Source: Favolaschia claudopus (taxonomy: Eukaryota; Basidiomycota; Agaricomycetes; Agaricales; Mycenaceae). From it: a DNA stretch of 64,000 bases. Shown piece after piece: positions 54,164-64,000 of the stretch. Location of the stretch: the NCBI GenBank assembly GCA_037176885.1, contig JAWWNJ010000050.1:558001-622000 (forward strand), given 5' to 3'. The notes below the pieces were generated by a model. That model saw only the letters and a list, made by a program, of their open reading frames with translations, had not been told where the DNA came from and did no database searches. The stretch's first letter is position 1; every line of letters begins with the position of its first letter. The position numbers and the translations under genes were made by a program.

Positions 54164-55202
54164 ATGATCATTTCGGCATACAAGGCAAGGGAGCACAAAT
54201 CTTACTTACCTAATATACGTCTAGCTTGCCTTCCACTCAGGCTGGCTCGCAAGCTCGCCTCGCCTGAGCTCACAATACGTTTACCTCGCGTGTTGACCGA
54301 TTCACTTGCTCTGTAAGCATCTCAATTTTCTCAACCAGTTGATCATGATTCAGGCGCTGCTCGACGCGAACTCGATCAAACTCCAATGCAGCGCAATCTC
54401 AACGTCATGAGGAAGGGTGCGACACCATCCACAAGGCTGTCCAGGAGTGTCCGAGATTCTGGCACAACTAGCAGATTGTATGACCGGGGGAGACAAAGAG
54501 AGGAAAGTATATCCCGGATTGTACTCAGAGCCGCTGTTGTATATGTAGATGGAACGGATATGTAGACCAAAAGCTTTCGGGATTCCAAGATAGTGGAGGG
54601 CCTGGGCAAGGGGAAAGGGGAGACAAAGTCGCCCGAGAAACCGGACGGTTGGATAGCGAAACATTTTGACGAGAATGTGATTGTGCGGTACGCGACTGAG
54701 AAGGGAGAGAAGTACCTGAAGATAATACCATTTGGCTTCGCAAGATGCAACAGAACTGAAGAAACATACCCGGACATGTTTTACCCTCCACATGACTCTT
54801 TAAAGACCATTCATTTGCTCCCGCACACTGTGGTCCTAGAACCCCCTGACTTTCCCATAGTTCATCCATCCAATCTTGTTGGGAAAACCACAGGAAAATG
54901 CCATGGATTCCACTGAGAACTTGTGAATTTCCCTGGAAATTTTCACTGGGTCCGACTATGTAAGTGGAACATTCCATCATGTTTTTTCACATAGTTTTGC
55001 AGTGGATACCATTCAGGATTCAAATGAATTGAGTTTCACTATGCTCAGATTCCCTCCAAGAGCACATGAATTTCACTCTAAGAGTGTATGAAAATCGAGC
55101 CAAAAATAGGCAGGTAAAAGATTTTCTTGCTTGGACCGCGTACCTACTTCTAGGCAGCTTCCTTATATTACACTCATTTTCGTACTTAACTTCAACTCTA
55201 CT
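54164..55202. other. No confident gene
   Basis: Several overlapping frames but none with a recognisable family. ATGAAATTC/CATGAATTT words recur at 54890-55070 and again at 55670-55980. Confidence 0.3.
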
Positions 55203-55576
55203 GTACTGTAGATACTTGTACCGAGGCAACCGACCCCGGCACCGTGACACCGTGACCCGCCTTCGGCAACGCAACCAGAGCGGCCATGAGCGTGACGGTT
55301 GGATTTTGGGCAACCGAGAACGCGAAAATTTGCTATGATCTGGGGCAAATTCAGACTTTGAGCAGTCTGACTGCGACAGAAATAGCTGGAATCGACAATT
55401 CCGAGGATTTAAGCAAAAATGGCACCAAAATAGGGCGAAAAATGAATATTTTCTCAACTGTCACGATTTTTTGGAGGCAACCAGACCGCCCGTGACCGTG
55501 ACCCGCCGCGGTTTGGGCAACGCAACGGACCCCACCGTGACCGTGACGGTTGCCTCGGTACAAGTATTTACAGTAC
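55203..55576. mobile_element. TIR element rich in CCGTGAC repeats
   Basis: 374 bp. Ends GTACTGTAGATACTTGTACC and, inward from the right, GTACTGTAAATACTTGTACC, then CGAGGCAACCG on both. The subterminal 100 bases on each side carry reiterated ACCGTGACC/GGTCACGG words. AT-rich middle with no coding frame. Confidence 0.82.
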
Positions 55577-56603
55577 TTGTCTGTTTACTTATACTACTCT
55601 ATGATGTTTTTTACCAATGAGAATCGCATTCAGTTCTGGTGACATGAATGATGTACCTTGGTCGGGGCACCTTTAACCCCATGAAAGTCATGAGATTCAA
55701 CGGTGGATCTCAAGATGTGTGCACCAGCCGGGGAATCAGCTATTTCTACAATTTACACACACAAATTATCTCACATACTTTTCAAGTGAATTTCATGGAG
55801 TTCATGCCCAGGTTCAATGGCACAAGATCCCCGACTTTCATTCATTGCATACCAATATGAAATTCATGCAGTTGAAGGGAGCCTCTACAAACGATTTGAC
55901 TCGGCCATGTGAATCTGGAACCCCATGAAATTGATTTCACTGCAAAATTCAGTGAATCGTGGATTTCATGGGCCAGCTATGGGAAAGTTAGGGAGTTCTA
56001 CTTCCTCCGTGCGCAGCGAAGACTTTATCACATTTGGGGCATCGAAGAGGTTCTGATCCACTGAAAGAAATGTGGAGAAATATGCCGAAGTTCCAGTATT
56101 TACGAAGGCCCTCGAAGTCTGAGGAGTGAATGGGGATGGAGACAGGCGTCCCGAGTCTTCAGGAGCGTTGATTTGCGGGCTAGAATGTACCGTATGTGCA
56201 TTATTTACAGAGCAGAGGCGTGACTCATGCGACGCGTTCAGCGCGTAAAGAGTCGCGTAGGTAGTGGTATTGGGTTGTTCTAAGACAAAGCTTACATACG
56301 TGCGCACAACACGTGATATATCCGTGACTTCCGACGCCACGCGACGCGCAAGAGGTGAGCGGATCAAAGATGTTGGAGGACCACCCGCCCCCCCCAAATA
56401 AGGCAGGTCTGAGTAAGCGTCATTGCGGCCATCAATCCGTCAAGATCTTCCATTCACCACCGCGCGCCTCTGTCCTTACAATCGCATATCGAACGCGCCA
56501 AACTGCAACCAAGATGGAGAGCAAGTAATAATGTAAATACTGTACATTCTCCTCCACCCAATCGCAATGAAAATACATCTTGGCCAACGGAATCCTCCTT
56601 GCA
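55577..56603. other. No confident gene
   Basis: A minus-strand frame at 55966-56397 (143 codons, Ser/Thr-rich) has no recognisable family and is not called. Otherwise nothing. Confidence 0.3.
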
Positions 56604-56736
56604 TACTGTACCGATATGTATGGTAGCAACATAACGCATAACGCAGAGCCATTTTTGCTTACAAATCGTCCCATATATGGTAGCAACGGCGCGTAACGCA
56701 TCTCAGAGCGTTGCCTCCATACAGATCGGTACAGTA
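56604..56736. mobile_element. Small TA-target MITE (CTGTACCGAT)
   Basis: 133 bp including terminal TA. Arms TACTGTACCGATATGTATGG and, from the right, TACTGTACCGATCTGTATGG. Interior with TAACGCATAACGC words. Confidence 0.75.
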
Positions 56737-56759
56737 TAGTAGTGCCAAATACCCTGCCC

Positions 56760-57020
56760 TACTGTATCATTTCGACCGGTTGTTCACATTGTAACGGGTA
56801 ACGGCCACCTGTGATCTGAACAATTTTGCGCCTCGTAACGCATAACGGGCAATTTTGTGTCCCAAAGAGGCAAGAAAATGTCAAAATTTCGCGTCCGGCT
56901 AACGCCGGACTGCCATATCAGGTAACTTTTCTTTGATCACCGGCCGGTGAACAGTTGGTCCAGTGAACAAAAGGTGTAACGCGTAACGGCCAGTGAACAA
57001 CCGGTCGAAATGATACAGTA
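56760..57020. mobile_element. TA-target MITE (CTGTATCATTTCGACCGG)
   Basis: 261 bp including TA ends. Perfect arms TACTGTATCATTTCGACCGG through TTGTTCAC. Interior rich in GTAACGGGTAACGGCC words, related to the neighbouring 133-bp element. No coding frame. Confidence 0.85.
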
Positions 57021-57138
57021 TACCCCGCCCAGCGGACGACGCTAAATTGGGCACCCGCTTTGTCCTCTGTTCTGCGTGTCATCATTTTGGTTGGGTTCTT
57101 GACTCGTATTCCTTTGCGCTTCACCGACCCATTTCATC

Positions 57139-57531
57139 TTGCCCTCAAGTATACGAGTTTCAAGTTGCGGCCGCACGAAACCATGCACAAATGTCCCGAT
57201 TAAGTGCTGTCTGTGTTCGGACACACACTGGAAGTATAATATGGAGGCTCATCTCCGTGACGCACATCCAGACTGGCAACTCACAACAGATCTAGATCCG
57301 AGGGTTCAAGCAGCTTTCCAATCCAAGATCACCATCAGCGGGGTTGAGGAGACTCGTATTGGCATCCCTGAAAAAGCTCTCGATGTCCCGGAATCGGCTG
57401 AAACCACTGCTGAGGTGTCTGCTGGCGATAAGCGACGTGCTTTGGAATCTCCCGCAGACACACCTCGTCGGCCGCGAATACGTCGTGTAGGGCAGTATGT
57501 AGACAACATGGACTCAGATCCCGAGATATAG
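57139..57531 (+). CDS. C2H2-like zinc-finger protein fragment
   Basis: A 130-codon frame ending at 57531. The centre carries CCLCSDTHWKYNMEAHLRDA followed by HPDW, a C-x2-C...H-x4-H finger of the kind found near the C-terminus of Agaricomycete transposon-linked and regulatory proteins. The tail is acidic and then basic (TPRRPRIRRVGQYVDN, MDSDPEI). The first 20 residues (from 57139) look untypical, and an upstream exon may be missing or joined by splicing near 57150. Start uncertain. Host gene or element tail cannot be decided. Confidence 0.45.
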   Translation: MPSSIRVSSCGRTKPCTNVPIKCCLCSDTHWKYNMEAHLRDAHPDWQLTTDLDPRVQAAFQSKITISGVEETRIGIPEKALDVPESAETTAEVSAGDKRRALESPADTPRRPRIRRVGQYVDNMDSDPEI

Positions 57532-57584
57532 TAGTTTCAAATACATATATTGACTCGTACCGATACTTGAGGAAGGGACGACGA

Positions 57585-58030
57585 GGGGCAAAATTATTTC
57601 GCCGCGTCGAGTTGGCGCGGCCGTCACGCGGCGGGTCAAGCGGTAGGCGTAATCATAGTGAGCGTGTATCCCACATTCTTGTATGTTTAGGCTACAATAT
57701 ATGGGGCCACTGTGTACTTACCTAGAAGCTTGTAGAGATGGCCTGGGTAGGGAGTCAACATTGTGTTCCCAGTCCATCTTGTAGAAGTTTTATCGAAGGG
57801 TTGATGCGGCGGTGGTACGGTAGGAAGCGGCGATCGAGCGGCGGCCGCGGCGAAATTTGTGACAACTTCGCCGCGCCACTCCTCTTTGACGCGGCGATAT
57901 CGCCGCGTCGCGCGGTAGTATGCGGCGCTGTCAAACGGTGGATGCGGCGGGTCTCAGCAACGACGCGGCACACCTCATACCTACCGCGGCGCTTCATACC
58001 TCGCACACGGTACACCTGCGGCGCTGGTCT
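57585..58030. repeat. GCGGCG-rich repeat region
   Basis: Words CGCGGCG, GCGGCG and their complements occur about 20 times in 440 bases on both strands (for example TTCGCCGCGTCGAG at 57599, CGCGGCGATATCGCCGCG at 57889). Much more GC-rich than its neighbours. No certain termini. Confidence 0.6.
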
Positions 58031-58253
58031 GCCACCAGTTCAAAGATTGATTTAGCAATAAGTTATAAGTATATCGCGCCTTCGACGGCTCCACTTATGG
58101 TTTGCCTTGTTGTAACTCGCAGTCTCGCACACCAACCGTGACTTTCACTTTTCTTGGGCTCAGTGGGCAATAATCTTGTGTGATCGACACTCCAAGCTTC
58201 AAGATCAAGTGAAACCCTGCCCCTCTCGTGAGTCTCGTCTTTGTTCTTCCCCC

Positions 58254-58593
58254 ATGAGACTCTCGCTCATCGTCAACGGCACACTTGTTATTCTGTTGGC
58301 TATGACCAATCATGGTCGCCTCGTAGTTCTTGCAGAATGGGTCTACTCTGCCCTGGGATCACCGTTCACAATTCCCGCCATTCTTGTCTTCTACGGCCTC
58401 ATTCTCATTTATCTGCTTGTTTCTGTGTACCACCTAGCGAATACGGAGGATGCTTCCACTCGGCGTCGTCGGACACGACTAGTGCCATATTACAATAGCG
58501 AAGGTATGCTTTCATGATCAACCTTTCTCACCTGTTCGTCGTAATTATTTGTCAGGTCACCTTCAAGGCTGGGTACGAGAGGAGAAGAGTTAA
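58254..58593 (+). CDS. Small membrane protein, two TM segments
   Basis: Two exons (58254-58503, 58556-58593) with a 52-nt intron (GTATGCTT to TTGTCAG) encode 95 residues. MRLSLIVNGTLVILLAMTNH gives a signal-anchor-like first hydrophobic segment; the second is about residues 36-58 (PAILVFYGLILIYLLVSVYH). Then a charged tail (STRRRRTRLVPYY) and, from exon 2, GHLQGWVREEKS. The splice keeps the frame and gives a clean stop, which supports it as real. The next ORF's ATG lies 3 bases after the stop. No family is recognised. It may be an unknown host membrane protein or a dispersed accessory frame of the neighbouring element. Confidence 0.55.
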
Positions 58594-58596
58594 AAC

Positions 58597-59555
58597 ATGC
58601 CAACAACCTCCCGCCCTCAGCGCAAACAAAATTCTTCACTGCCAATGCCTACGCCAGCCACCGCTCCCGCTGAGAGCGATCTCGCTCCTGCTCCCGTACA
58701 CCAATCTACTCCGCCACCCCTGCCTCAGGGCACCGCGTCTGCGCCCCCTCGTTTGGACGAGGAAGCTCCATTATCGACAATTCCATTGCCGTCGTGGGAC
58801 GGCTTCCCGGACGGTCGCCTCAGCTGATCAGGTGCCATTTCACACCTCAACAACTCGAAGATACCTCTCAGCTTGCTATCTACTGGGTTGGGGATCAGCT
58901 TTCTGGGAAGCAAGGCTCACCAACCGCTGCTACACCGGAAAAGGGCAAAGTTTCTCGTTTCCAATGCGCCGGGGTGGTCGCATGTGAATCTAAAGTATGC
59001 CTTACCCAAATTGCCCCCGGCGCAAATATTGCTCGGCAGGTACAATCGGAATGCACCTGCGGGTTGAAGCTTCGTCATCGTTCGTGCAAAGTCGAATGGT
59101 TGATTATTCAATACAGGGGTGGTGCCGTCTTTGAGTGCAACCAGACTCACAGTCATTCACGATATACTCATTCGCTTTCTACTCCGAAATCCAAGCCAGC
59201 TCAACTCCGGTCGTTTATTTCAAGACAGCCCGTATCTCTCATTTCATCTCAACCACCGGAATCGTTGAATCTGCGCCGTGCCGATTCGCCTCAGAGCTCC
59301 GTTCCGCAACGGGATGAAGGTGATTTCAAGTTTCTTCTCGTACTGTCATGTGCTAACATGAGGTTTGAGGCGAACCAGCGCTTGCAGATAGCCCGGTACC
59401 AGAACCCCCCCAACTGCAAGGTCCCAAAAGCGATCCTGGTAAGTTGTTATGTAGTCGCAAGATCGGTGCCGTTAATTTGTATCAAAGTCATACAGCCGCA
59501 GAATGCAGAAACAAATTCGGATCATGAGAGGATGATAGATCCAGATGCAGATTAG
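58597..59555 (+). pseudogene. GCM/WRKY-like zinc-domain ORF, copy 1
   Basis: Starts MPTTSRPQRKQNSSLPMPTP (58597), a Pro/Ala-rich leader to IPLPSWDGFPDGR, then a frame break near 58820. The downstream frame reads CHFTPQQLEDTSQLAIYW and a Cys-rich domain (CAGVVACESKVCLTQIAPG, ECTCGLKLRHRSCKVEW, then GGAVFECNQTHSHSRYTH) that resembles the GCM1/WRKY-type zinc domain found in basidiomycete MULE-associated proteins: two CxxxxC pairs, then an RGG turn and an HxH. It continues to a donor-like GTAAGTTG (59439). The family assignment is from pattern memory. The frame break means a pseudogene, or an intron I did not resolve. Confidence 0.55.
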
Positions 59556-59938
59556 CCACAAAAGCACAAATTTAACGAATTGAACCGCTCGTTTATATCT
59601 CTTATTTTGTTGAAGGAATCGCACCAATTGAACTACTTGGTTTCAACTATTTGTGTTTTTTCCGCTCCGATATCAAGCTTACCTCAACTCAGGATTTGCT
59701 CAGTCCTCAAGTCCTTTAAAGTAACTGAGGGACGAGATTCTTATCCATAGGATATCCAGGAAAGGTAATGTGTATCTCTCATACGCAACCTTTTCTACTT
59801 GCTCTTGTCCAAGCTCAATTCGGTATCTGAAAATTTCTAAATATTAATTTTGCTGCTGTACTCGACAGGATAGCAACACCTAGGCTTGAGATCTTAATTC
59901 TGAGGGCTTAGACTCACCTAACTTGCCAAATTGATCTA
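59556..59938. other. No confident gene
   Basis: AT-rich, nothing recognised. Confidence 0.3.
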
Positions 59939-60320
59939 CAGTGGCGGCAAAATCTGATGTCATCCCCAAAAAAGGAAATTCTCATCAATTCAACTCGTTT
60001 TCTTTTCTGTGCCCTATTTTCTGTGGTCGGACCTTTCACGGTGCATTCAAGACATAGATTTGAAACACATGCACCCCTCTTCCATCTTAGGATACCTCGA
60101 AAATTGACACTTTTTGGGCAAGACTTTCCAATCATCTTTGGCCCAGTTCTCCTCGATGAATGTACCTATATTTCTCACTGTTGCCTCCACAGGCAGTGTA
60201 TTTGCCGTGCCAATGGATATGTGCCCTTTTCGCCCCTAGACGGCGATGGTAAGGGCAGATTAGAGGCGGTTTGATGCAAATTTCCTTTTTTGGGGATGAC
60301 ATCAGATTTTGCCGCCACTG
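59939..60320. mobile_element. TA-target MITE (CAGTGGCGGCAAAATC)
   Basis: 382 bp, TA on both sides. TIRs of about 45 bases start CAGTGGCGGCAAAATCTGAT and include CATCCCCAAAAAAGGAAAT. Terminal relation to the CAGTTGCGGCAAAATC family at 35.8-43.2 kb. No coding frame. Confidence 0.88.
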
Positions 60321-60392
60321 TAAGAAGAAGTCCCGTTTCTCCCGCATTCTTTTGTCGCAACAATCGTCATATTGATCACGTGACCGTGTTCT

Positions 60393-60535
60393 TGCCGGTC
60401 CGTAACTAACTAACGTAAGCACTATATACGGCAATACAATGTTCTCACGGTTAAGTCGCCGGACTGCGTTGACCTGAAGTTCATCCCACAAATAAATTTA
60501 TTGAAGGGCCAGTTACTGTTCTATTGTCTGGAGAA
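60393..60535 (-). repeat. Dispersed repeat, inverted partner of 2.2 kb
   Basis: Reverse-complement copy of 2204-2347 with a few indels (GGTCCGTAACTAACTAACGT start). Followed by unrelated sequence. Confidence 0.75.
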
Positions 60536-61565
60536 GAGTATCCAGACCCGACTGGATGCTTACATCCTTCTTTAGAAGGCAAAACATGGCAACATCAGGT
60601 TGACAGCTCCACCAAACAAAGCCACATTGAGACTGACTACAGAGGAGTAGCACTATATCCTCTGAAAAGCTACATGTAGAGCTCAAACACAGTGATTCTC
60701 ACTCAAATAGACTACCAGAAGCTCATTCCCGCCCACAAACTTGGGGGTCAAAATTTTTTTTTTCCGGCCTGACGGCCGGACTAACTAACTAGCCCTTAGT
60801 CGCCGGTTAGATTGCCGGTGCCCCCTTGACCCGCCGCCGAAAGGCGCTTTTGGAGAGGCTGACGCCGGCAGTAATTTTGAATGATACTTAGGTGTCATTA
60901 CTATCTGTACTGACCTAGTCTCTTGTAAACAGACGCTACAACATAAAAGTCCTCGTACCTGCGGTATGTTGTAGTCTGTCAGGTTCCCTTGATCCGCGGC
61001 TGAAGGGTCCGGTTATTACATAATCATCAAAACACGACGCGTCAGATCAGCTCATAGCGCACCTTATTTAAAATTTTAGGCCCCCCACCATACTTTTGAC
61101 CTTAGCCTCGTTGGCCTACGCGCTTCAACGGAGGAAAACGGTGGAGAAACGGACGACATCAAAAGTGCTTCGGCTAATGCCGGTTCGCTCCAAGTCAGCG
61201 TGGAGGTTGAGGTTAGCGCTCTCCTCAGCTGAAATCAAGCATTCTGAACTAATAGAAGTGCTAATACAGCTCACTCAGACTATATCTTGTATGGAATTAA
61301 GGCAGAATCAATGTTGCTGCTCGAATATAGCGGAAATGGCGGGTGGGAAACTCTTTCCATTTCCAAATGTTTACATAATAACCCGACCCTCCTGACAGCT
61401 GTCGCGCGGTAAACTACAGACTAGTACTGACCTTGTTTGGGGCTGAATTAGTCGATTAATGTAAGAGTAGAACTGTTGGAATGTTCTGACTCTCTGTTCT
61501 AACTTACGGATTTCAATCGAGATGTTTTGATGTAGAAGGATTTTCAAGCGTGGTATGCTATCATA
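60536..61565. other. No confident gene
   Basis: A GCCGGC-type inverted word pair near 60764-60777 and TAACTAACTAG. Nothing coding is recognised. A frame at 61096-61395 has no family. Confidence 0.3.
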
Positions 61566-62060
61566 TTGGGTTGGATCCAACGTCTTCCTTCAGCTAAGCC
61601 TTACCTGGCCGCATCGACAACAGCGCAGCGCAATCGGGATCCAGATTGGGAGGATGTTGATGAATTTGTTCCTCCGCCCCCGGGTGACCCGCATAGTTGG
61701 AATCCGTGGCCGGACGGTAAATGGGAGGCTACATACACCCGGGAATTTTACGAGCAGTGTCAATTTGCCGTGCATTGGGCGTGTGAAGTAAGAGGAGGTA
61801 AAAAGAATGCTGTGGGAAGTACACGGGCGACGAATAGACTTGATGGTGTACACACTACCCGGCTCTGTCTCGGTGTTATGAAATGCACAAACCCTCATTG
61901 CAAAGTTGTAACCCGCCCGCAGACAAAAAACAGTGGACGTGTCAAACAAATGCAGGGCGGTTGCTCGTGTGGTTCGGATTTGCAGTACCACCCCTGCAGC
62001 GTTCGTATGGAATAGTCGACTTGCAAGTAAGAACCTTGCACAAAACACGCTCTCACACAC
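61566..62060 (+). pseudogene. GCM/WRKY-like zinc-domain ORF, copy 2
   Basis: 149 codons from 61566: acidic/proline leader (DPDWEDVDEFVPPPPGDPHS), WNPWPDGKWEATYTREFYEQ, and the Cys domain LGVMKCTNPHCKVVTRPQTK with GGCSCGSDLQYHPCSVRM. It aligns by eye with 58597-59555 (WDGFPDGR/WNPWPDGK; CKVEW/CSVRM). It then hits a TAG at 62013 where the domain normally continues with an aromatic residue, so a nonsense change (TGG to TAG) is likely. The rest of the zinc domain is not recovered. It would bind DNA as part of a MULE-type transposase or derived protein (family inference). Confidence 0.6.
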
Positions 62061-62956
62061 CGTAGATGGAAGTAATTGCGTCCGCGGACCTTTCCTAAAA
62101 ATAGGAACTATAAACGGTAGGATACAAGATACCCAACGAAGTTGAATATCAGGGCGAGATTGAAACAATGACCACAGACAGTTTCCGCGGCAGAATGCAC
62201 AATTCTTATAGCGCCAGTTACGCTATAGACCTGAACCTCCAAATTCCAGGAACCTTTGACACTCCTTTATATAGCACAAGCCTTTCAGACGAGGACTAAT
62301 CAGATCTCTTCCGGTTATGCGCCAGCAGTCCCAACGCAATGCTTCAGCAGATGGACAGTTCCACTCTTCCTCAGACTCAGGGAGATACTAGTTCACTCTT
62401 GAGCACACGTATCCTCACAATGAGATAGACAGTCCGCGGGCAGTAGAGGCAGGCAGTTCCTTACACACTAAGGCCACGACAAAGCTACTCGAAAGCAAAG
62501 CCTCCGCGGGTGAACGCTCTCGAAACGATGCTTAGATTCACACTTGAACTGAACTTCAACACAATTTCTATTAAGACAAACGAGTAGACAATATGCCTCT
62601 ACGTTGCTGCCTGAGTTCACCAACGCTGTCCAGTAGACTGAGCGCGATGTCCTCCAGCTCAACGAGAAATACAGGTCCTTTTATACTAATGCCAAGAAAT
62701 ACATCACATAAATAGTACAGAGTAAGCAATGTCGATCCAATTGAGTAGAGAGATGGTATATTGGTATTTGGGTGTCCCGGAGGACCTTCGGCAGCCTCTT
62801 GGCTTGTCGATCCAACGGTAGAAAGTCAGCAATTATGACTCCCACGGTTGAATCACTGAATTGCGGAAGCCCGCGGAACGCCATCATTGGTGATCCCGTC
62901 AATCCGTCACTGGCGGCAACCCTTCCGGTGGTGCCATCAACGCCTCTAATAACTCC
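62061..62956. other. No confident gene
   Basis: CAGTTCC, GACAGTCCGCGG and TCCGCGG words recur at 62172-62515 with a TATA-like CTTTATATAGC (62263). An LTR-like piece is possible but has no partner copy. Confidence 0.3.
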
Positions 62957-62958
62957 TA

Positions 62959-63000
62959 CTCGGTGGGACCAAAAGTAACCGGAATTTGGCTTTTTAGAGG
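62959..63000 (+). mobile_element. Left end of Tc1/mariner-like element, copy 3
   Basis: TA then CTCGGTGGGACCAAAAGTAA and the subterminal GGCTTTTTAGAGGGGAA shared with copy 2 (22215-22240, reversed). The matching right end was not found before the window ends, so the element is truncated or extends into decayed sequence. Confidence 0.7.
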
Positions 63001-63280
63001 GGAATTTCGAAACTCAAACAGCTTCAAGTAATACAGGGCTCCTCTAGATTATTTATTCTACTACTTTCATGGTATGGGCATGACATGCAATGTTTTGTTT
63101 TGAGTTGGTGAATCAATCTTTAAAATTGAACCAATTTGGACATGTTTGCGTTCTCTGAAGGAGAGATGCCGAAATTTCAGGCCGGTAAGTACCCCAAAAA
63201 GGTGCTTAGTATCCCAATAGTCTATATGGGCGATATACTGTATATTTATTATTTGCGACATGTGTGGTAAATTAGGGTAC

Positions 63281-63600
63281 AACTTACACTTTTAGCAACA
63301 ACTTTGTTGTACCGCTGGCAACTTCGAGCTGAATGATAATTAGTATACAACCTCGCGGACGACAACTTTGAGAAGTGACATGTTTGTGATGTGACAACTG
63401 ATTGTGATTCTATGCCGGCATCAACAACTTTCACTCTGCTCACAACAGTGTCGACAACAACTTTTTGTCCGCAACGAAACTGGGGCTACAACTCTTTCTG
63501 GAGGCAACTTCTTTTGTATACAACTTGGGATTGTAACAGTCTGTCTGGCTACAACTGAATCTGGCGACAACTTTGTCTGGTAGCAACTTCTGACTTGTCA
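63281..63600 (+). repeat. Irregular CAACTT motif array
   Basis: ACAACTT or GCAACTT and close variants (ACAACTG, ACAACCT) occur at least 14 times in 320 bases, at spacing of about 12-35, always in the same orientation, with unrelated spacers (63280, 63296, 63318, 63360, 63422, 63455, 63487, 63505, 63519, 63566, 63582 among others). Not coding. Confidence 0.75.
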
Positions 63601-63770
63601 CTTAGGAACTGTTGGTTTTGGTTCGGACTCTGAGTTTGATCTTTCCTCACTAAACTATATGCAGGAAATGCCAAAAATCTCTTTTGAAACATTGAGAGTA
63701 TGCTATTTATGAGCCATGCTGCTGATTTACCTCGCATGATTTTACCGGGGCCGCTGGTCGCGCCTTATTA

Positions 63771-63979
63771 GCCTGTTTGCGATGCAGCCATTGAATGGCT
63801 AATGGCTACGCAAGTGCCCGAATTCCGGCGTATTGACGAAAGCTACCCCCGGTCTGAGCATCCAATTTTTATTCCAAATAGCTCTTCTTGACTTCGACAT
63901 AAAAGTTTAGCCCATCAAACTTTCCTAATACGGAAATCGGTAGCCATTCAATGGCTCCAATGGCTCTTCGCAAACCCTC
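63771..63979 (-). mobile_element. TA-target MITE, palindrome family A, copy 2
   Basis: Reverse-complement copy of 3897-4105, same length (209 bp), TA on both sides (63769-63770, 63980-63981). About 85% identity by eye, with best conservation in the first 40 bases of each end. Confidence 0.85.
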
Positions 63980-64000
63980 TATTTTACCACTTTGGGCTCC

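Noticed and set aside
55966..56397. 143-codon minus-strand frame
   Set aside because: No recognisable domain, biased composition, and bounded by repeat sequence.
2204..63979. Large inverted segmental duplication linking the two window ends
   Set aside because: Two repeat pairs are inverted (2.2/60.4 kb and 3.9/63.8 kb), but their order is the same rather than mirrored and the DNA between is unrelated, so they are independent insertions.

Overview
The window looks like a transposon-dense, gene-poor region of a basidiomycete (Agaricomycetes-like) fungal chromosome. The evidence is direct: broken genes with very short GT-AG introns (about 43-70 nt), a chromodomain Ty3/gypsy polyprotein, a Ty1/copia element, a DIRS/Ngaro-type Gag-RT fragment, a Plavaka-type CACTA transposase remnant, GCM/WRKY-like zinc-domain ORFs and a Tad-like LINE ORF1. 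I saw no bacterial operon structure, rRNA, convincing tRNA or CRISPR array. All coding calls come from reading translations by eye, with no database search.

Layout. 0-5 kb: a 5'-truncated, frameshifted gypsy Pol on the minus strand, a possible gypsy 3' end and small repeats. 5-8.3 kb: decayed repeat DNA. 8.3-11.6 kb: a multi-exon cytochrome P450 pseudogene whose heme cysteine is replaced by serine, with a Tc1/mariner-like element (itself carrying a nested MITE) sitting in an intron donor. 12-22 kb: mostly MITEs, including two hAT-like copies with perfect 8-bp target duplications and a composite tandem array at 17.3-19.2 kb. 22.36-23.97 kb: a compact, nearly intact LTR element that encodes only Gag. 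25.5-29.3 kb: remnants of an integrase-like transposase and of a Plavaka transposase, the latter split by nested elements. 30.4-35.4 kb: a copia element with two frameshifts.

35.8-43.2 kb is a nearly perfect tandem duplication (3.5-kb unit, two copies) bounded by three copies of one 369-bp MITE. It carries two copies of a small two-exon gene. 43-50 kb: a LINE ORF1 fragment, a DIRS fragment with a minisatellite inside an apparent intron, and another copy of the 17-kb repeat with a short element inserted in it. 50.9-51.9 kb: a roughly 323-codon gene of unknown function with one frameshift. 52-57 kb: tandem repeats and TIR elements. 57-62 kb: a zinc-finger ORF, a small two-membrane-segment gene (one of the few intact host-like genes) and two GCM-like zinc-domain ORFs. 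The last kilobase holds a striking array of CAACTT motifs and a second copy of the MITE seen at 3.9 kb.

The main biology is transposon ecology: elements inserted in one another, non-autonomous derivatives that depend on proteins made elsewhere, and recombination between identical MITE copies. The most interesting items are the Gag-only LTR element, the group of TA-target MITEs that share a terminal motif but carry different adjacent palindromes, and the MITE-bounded tandem duplication.
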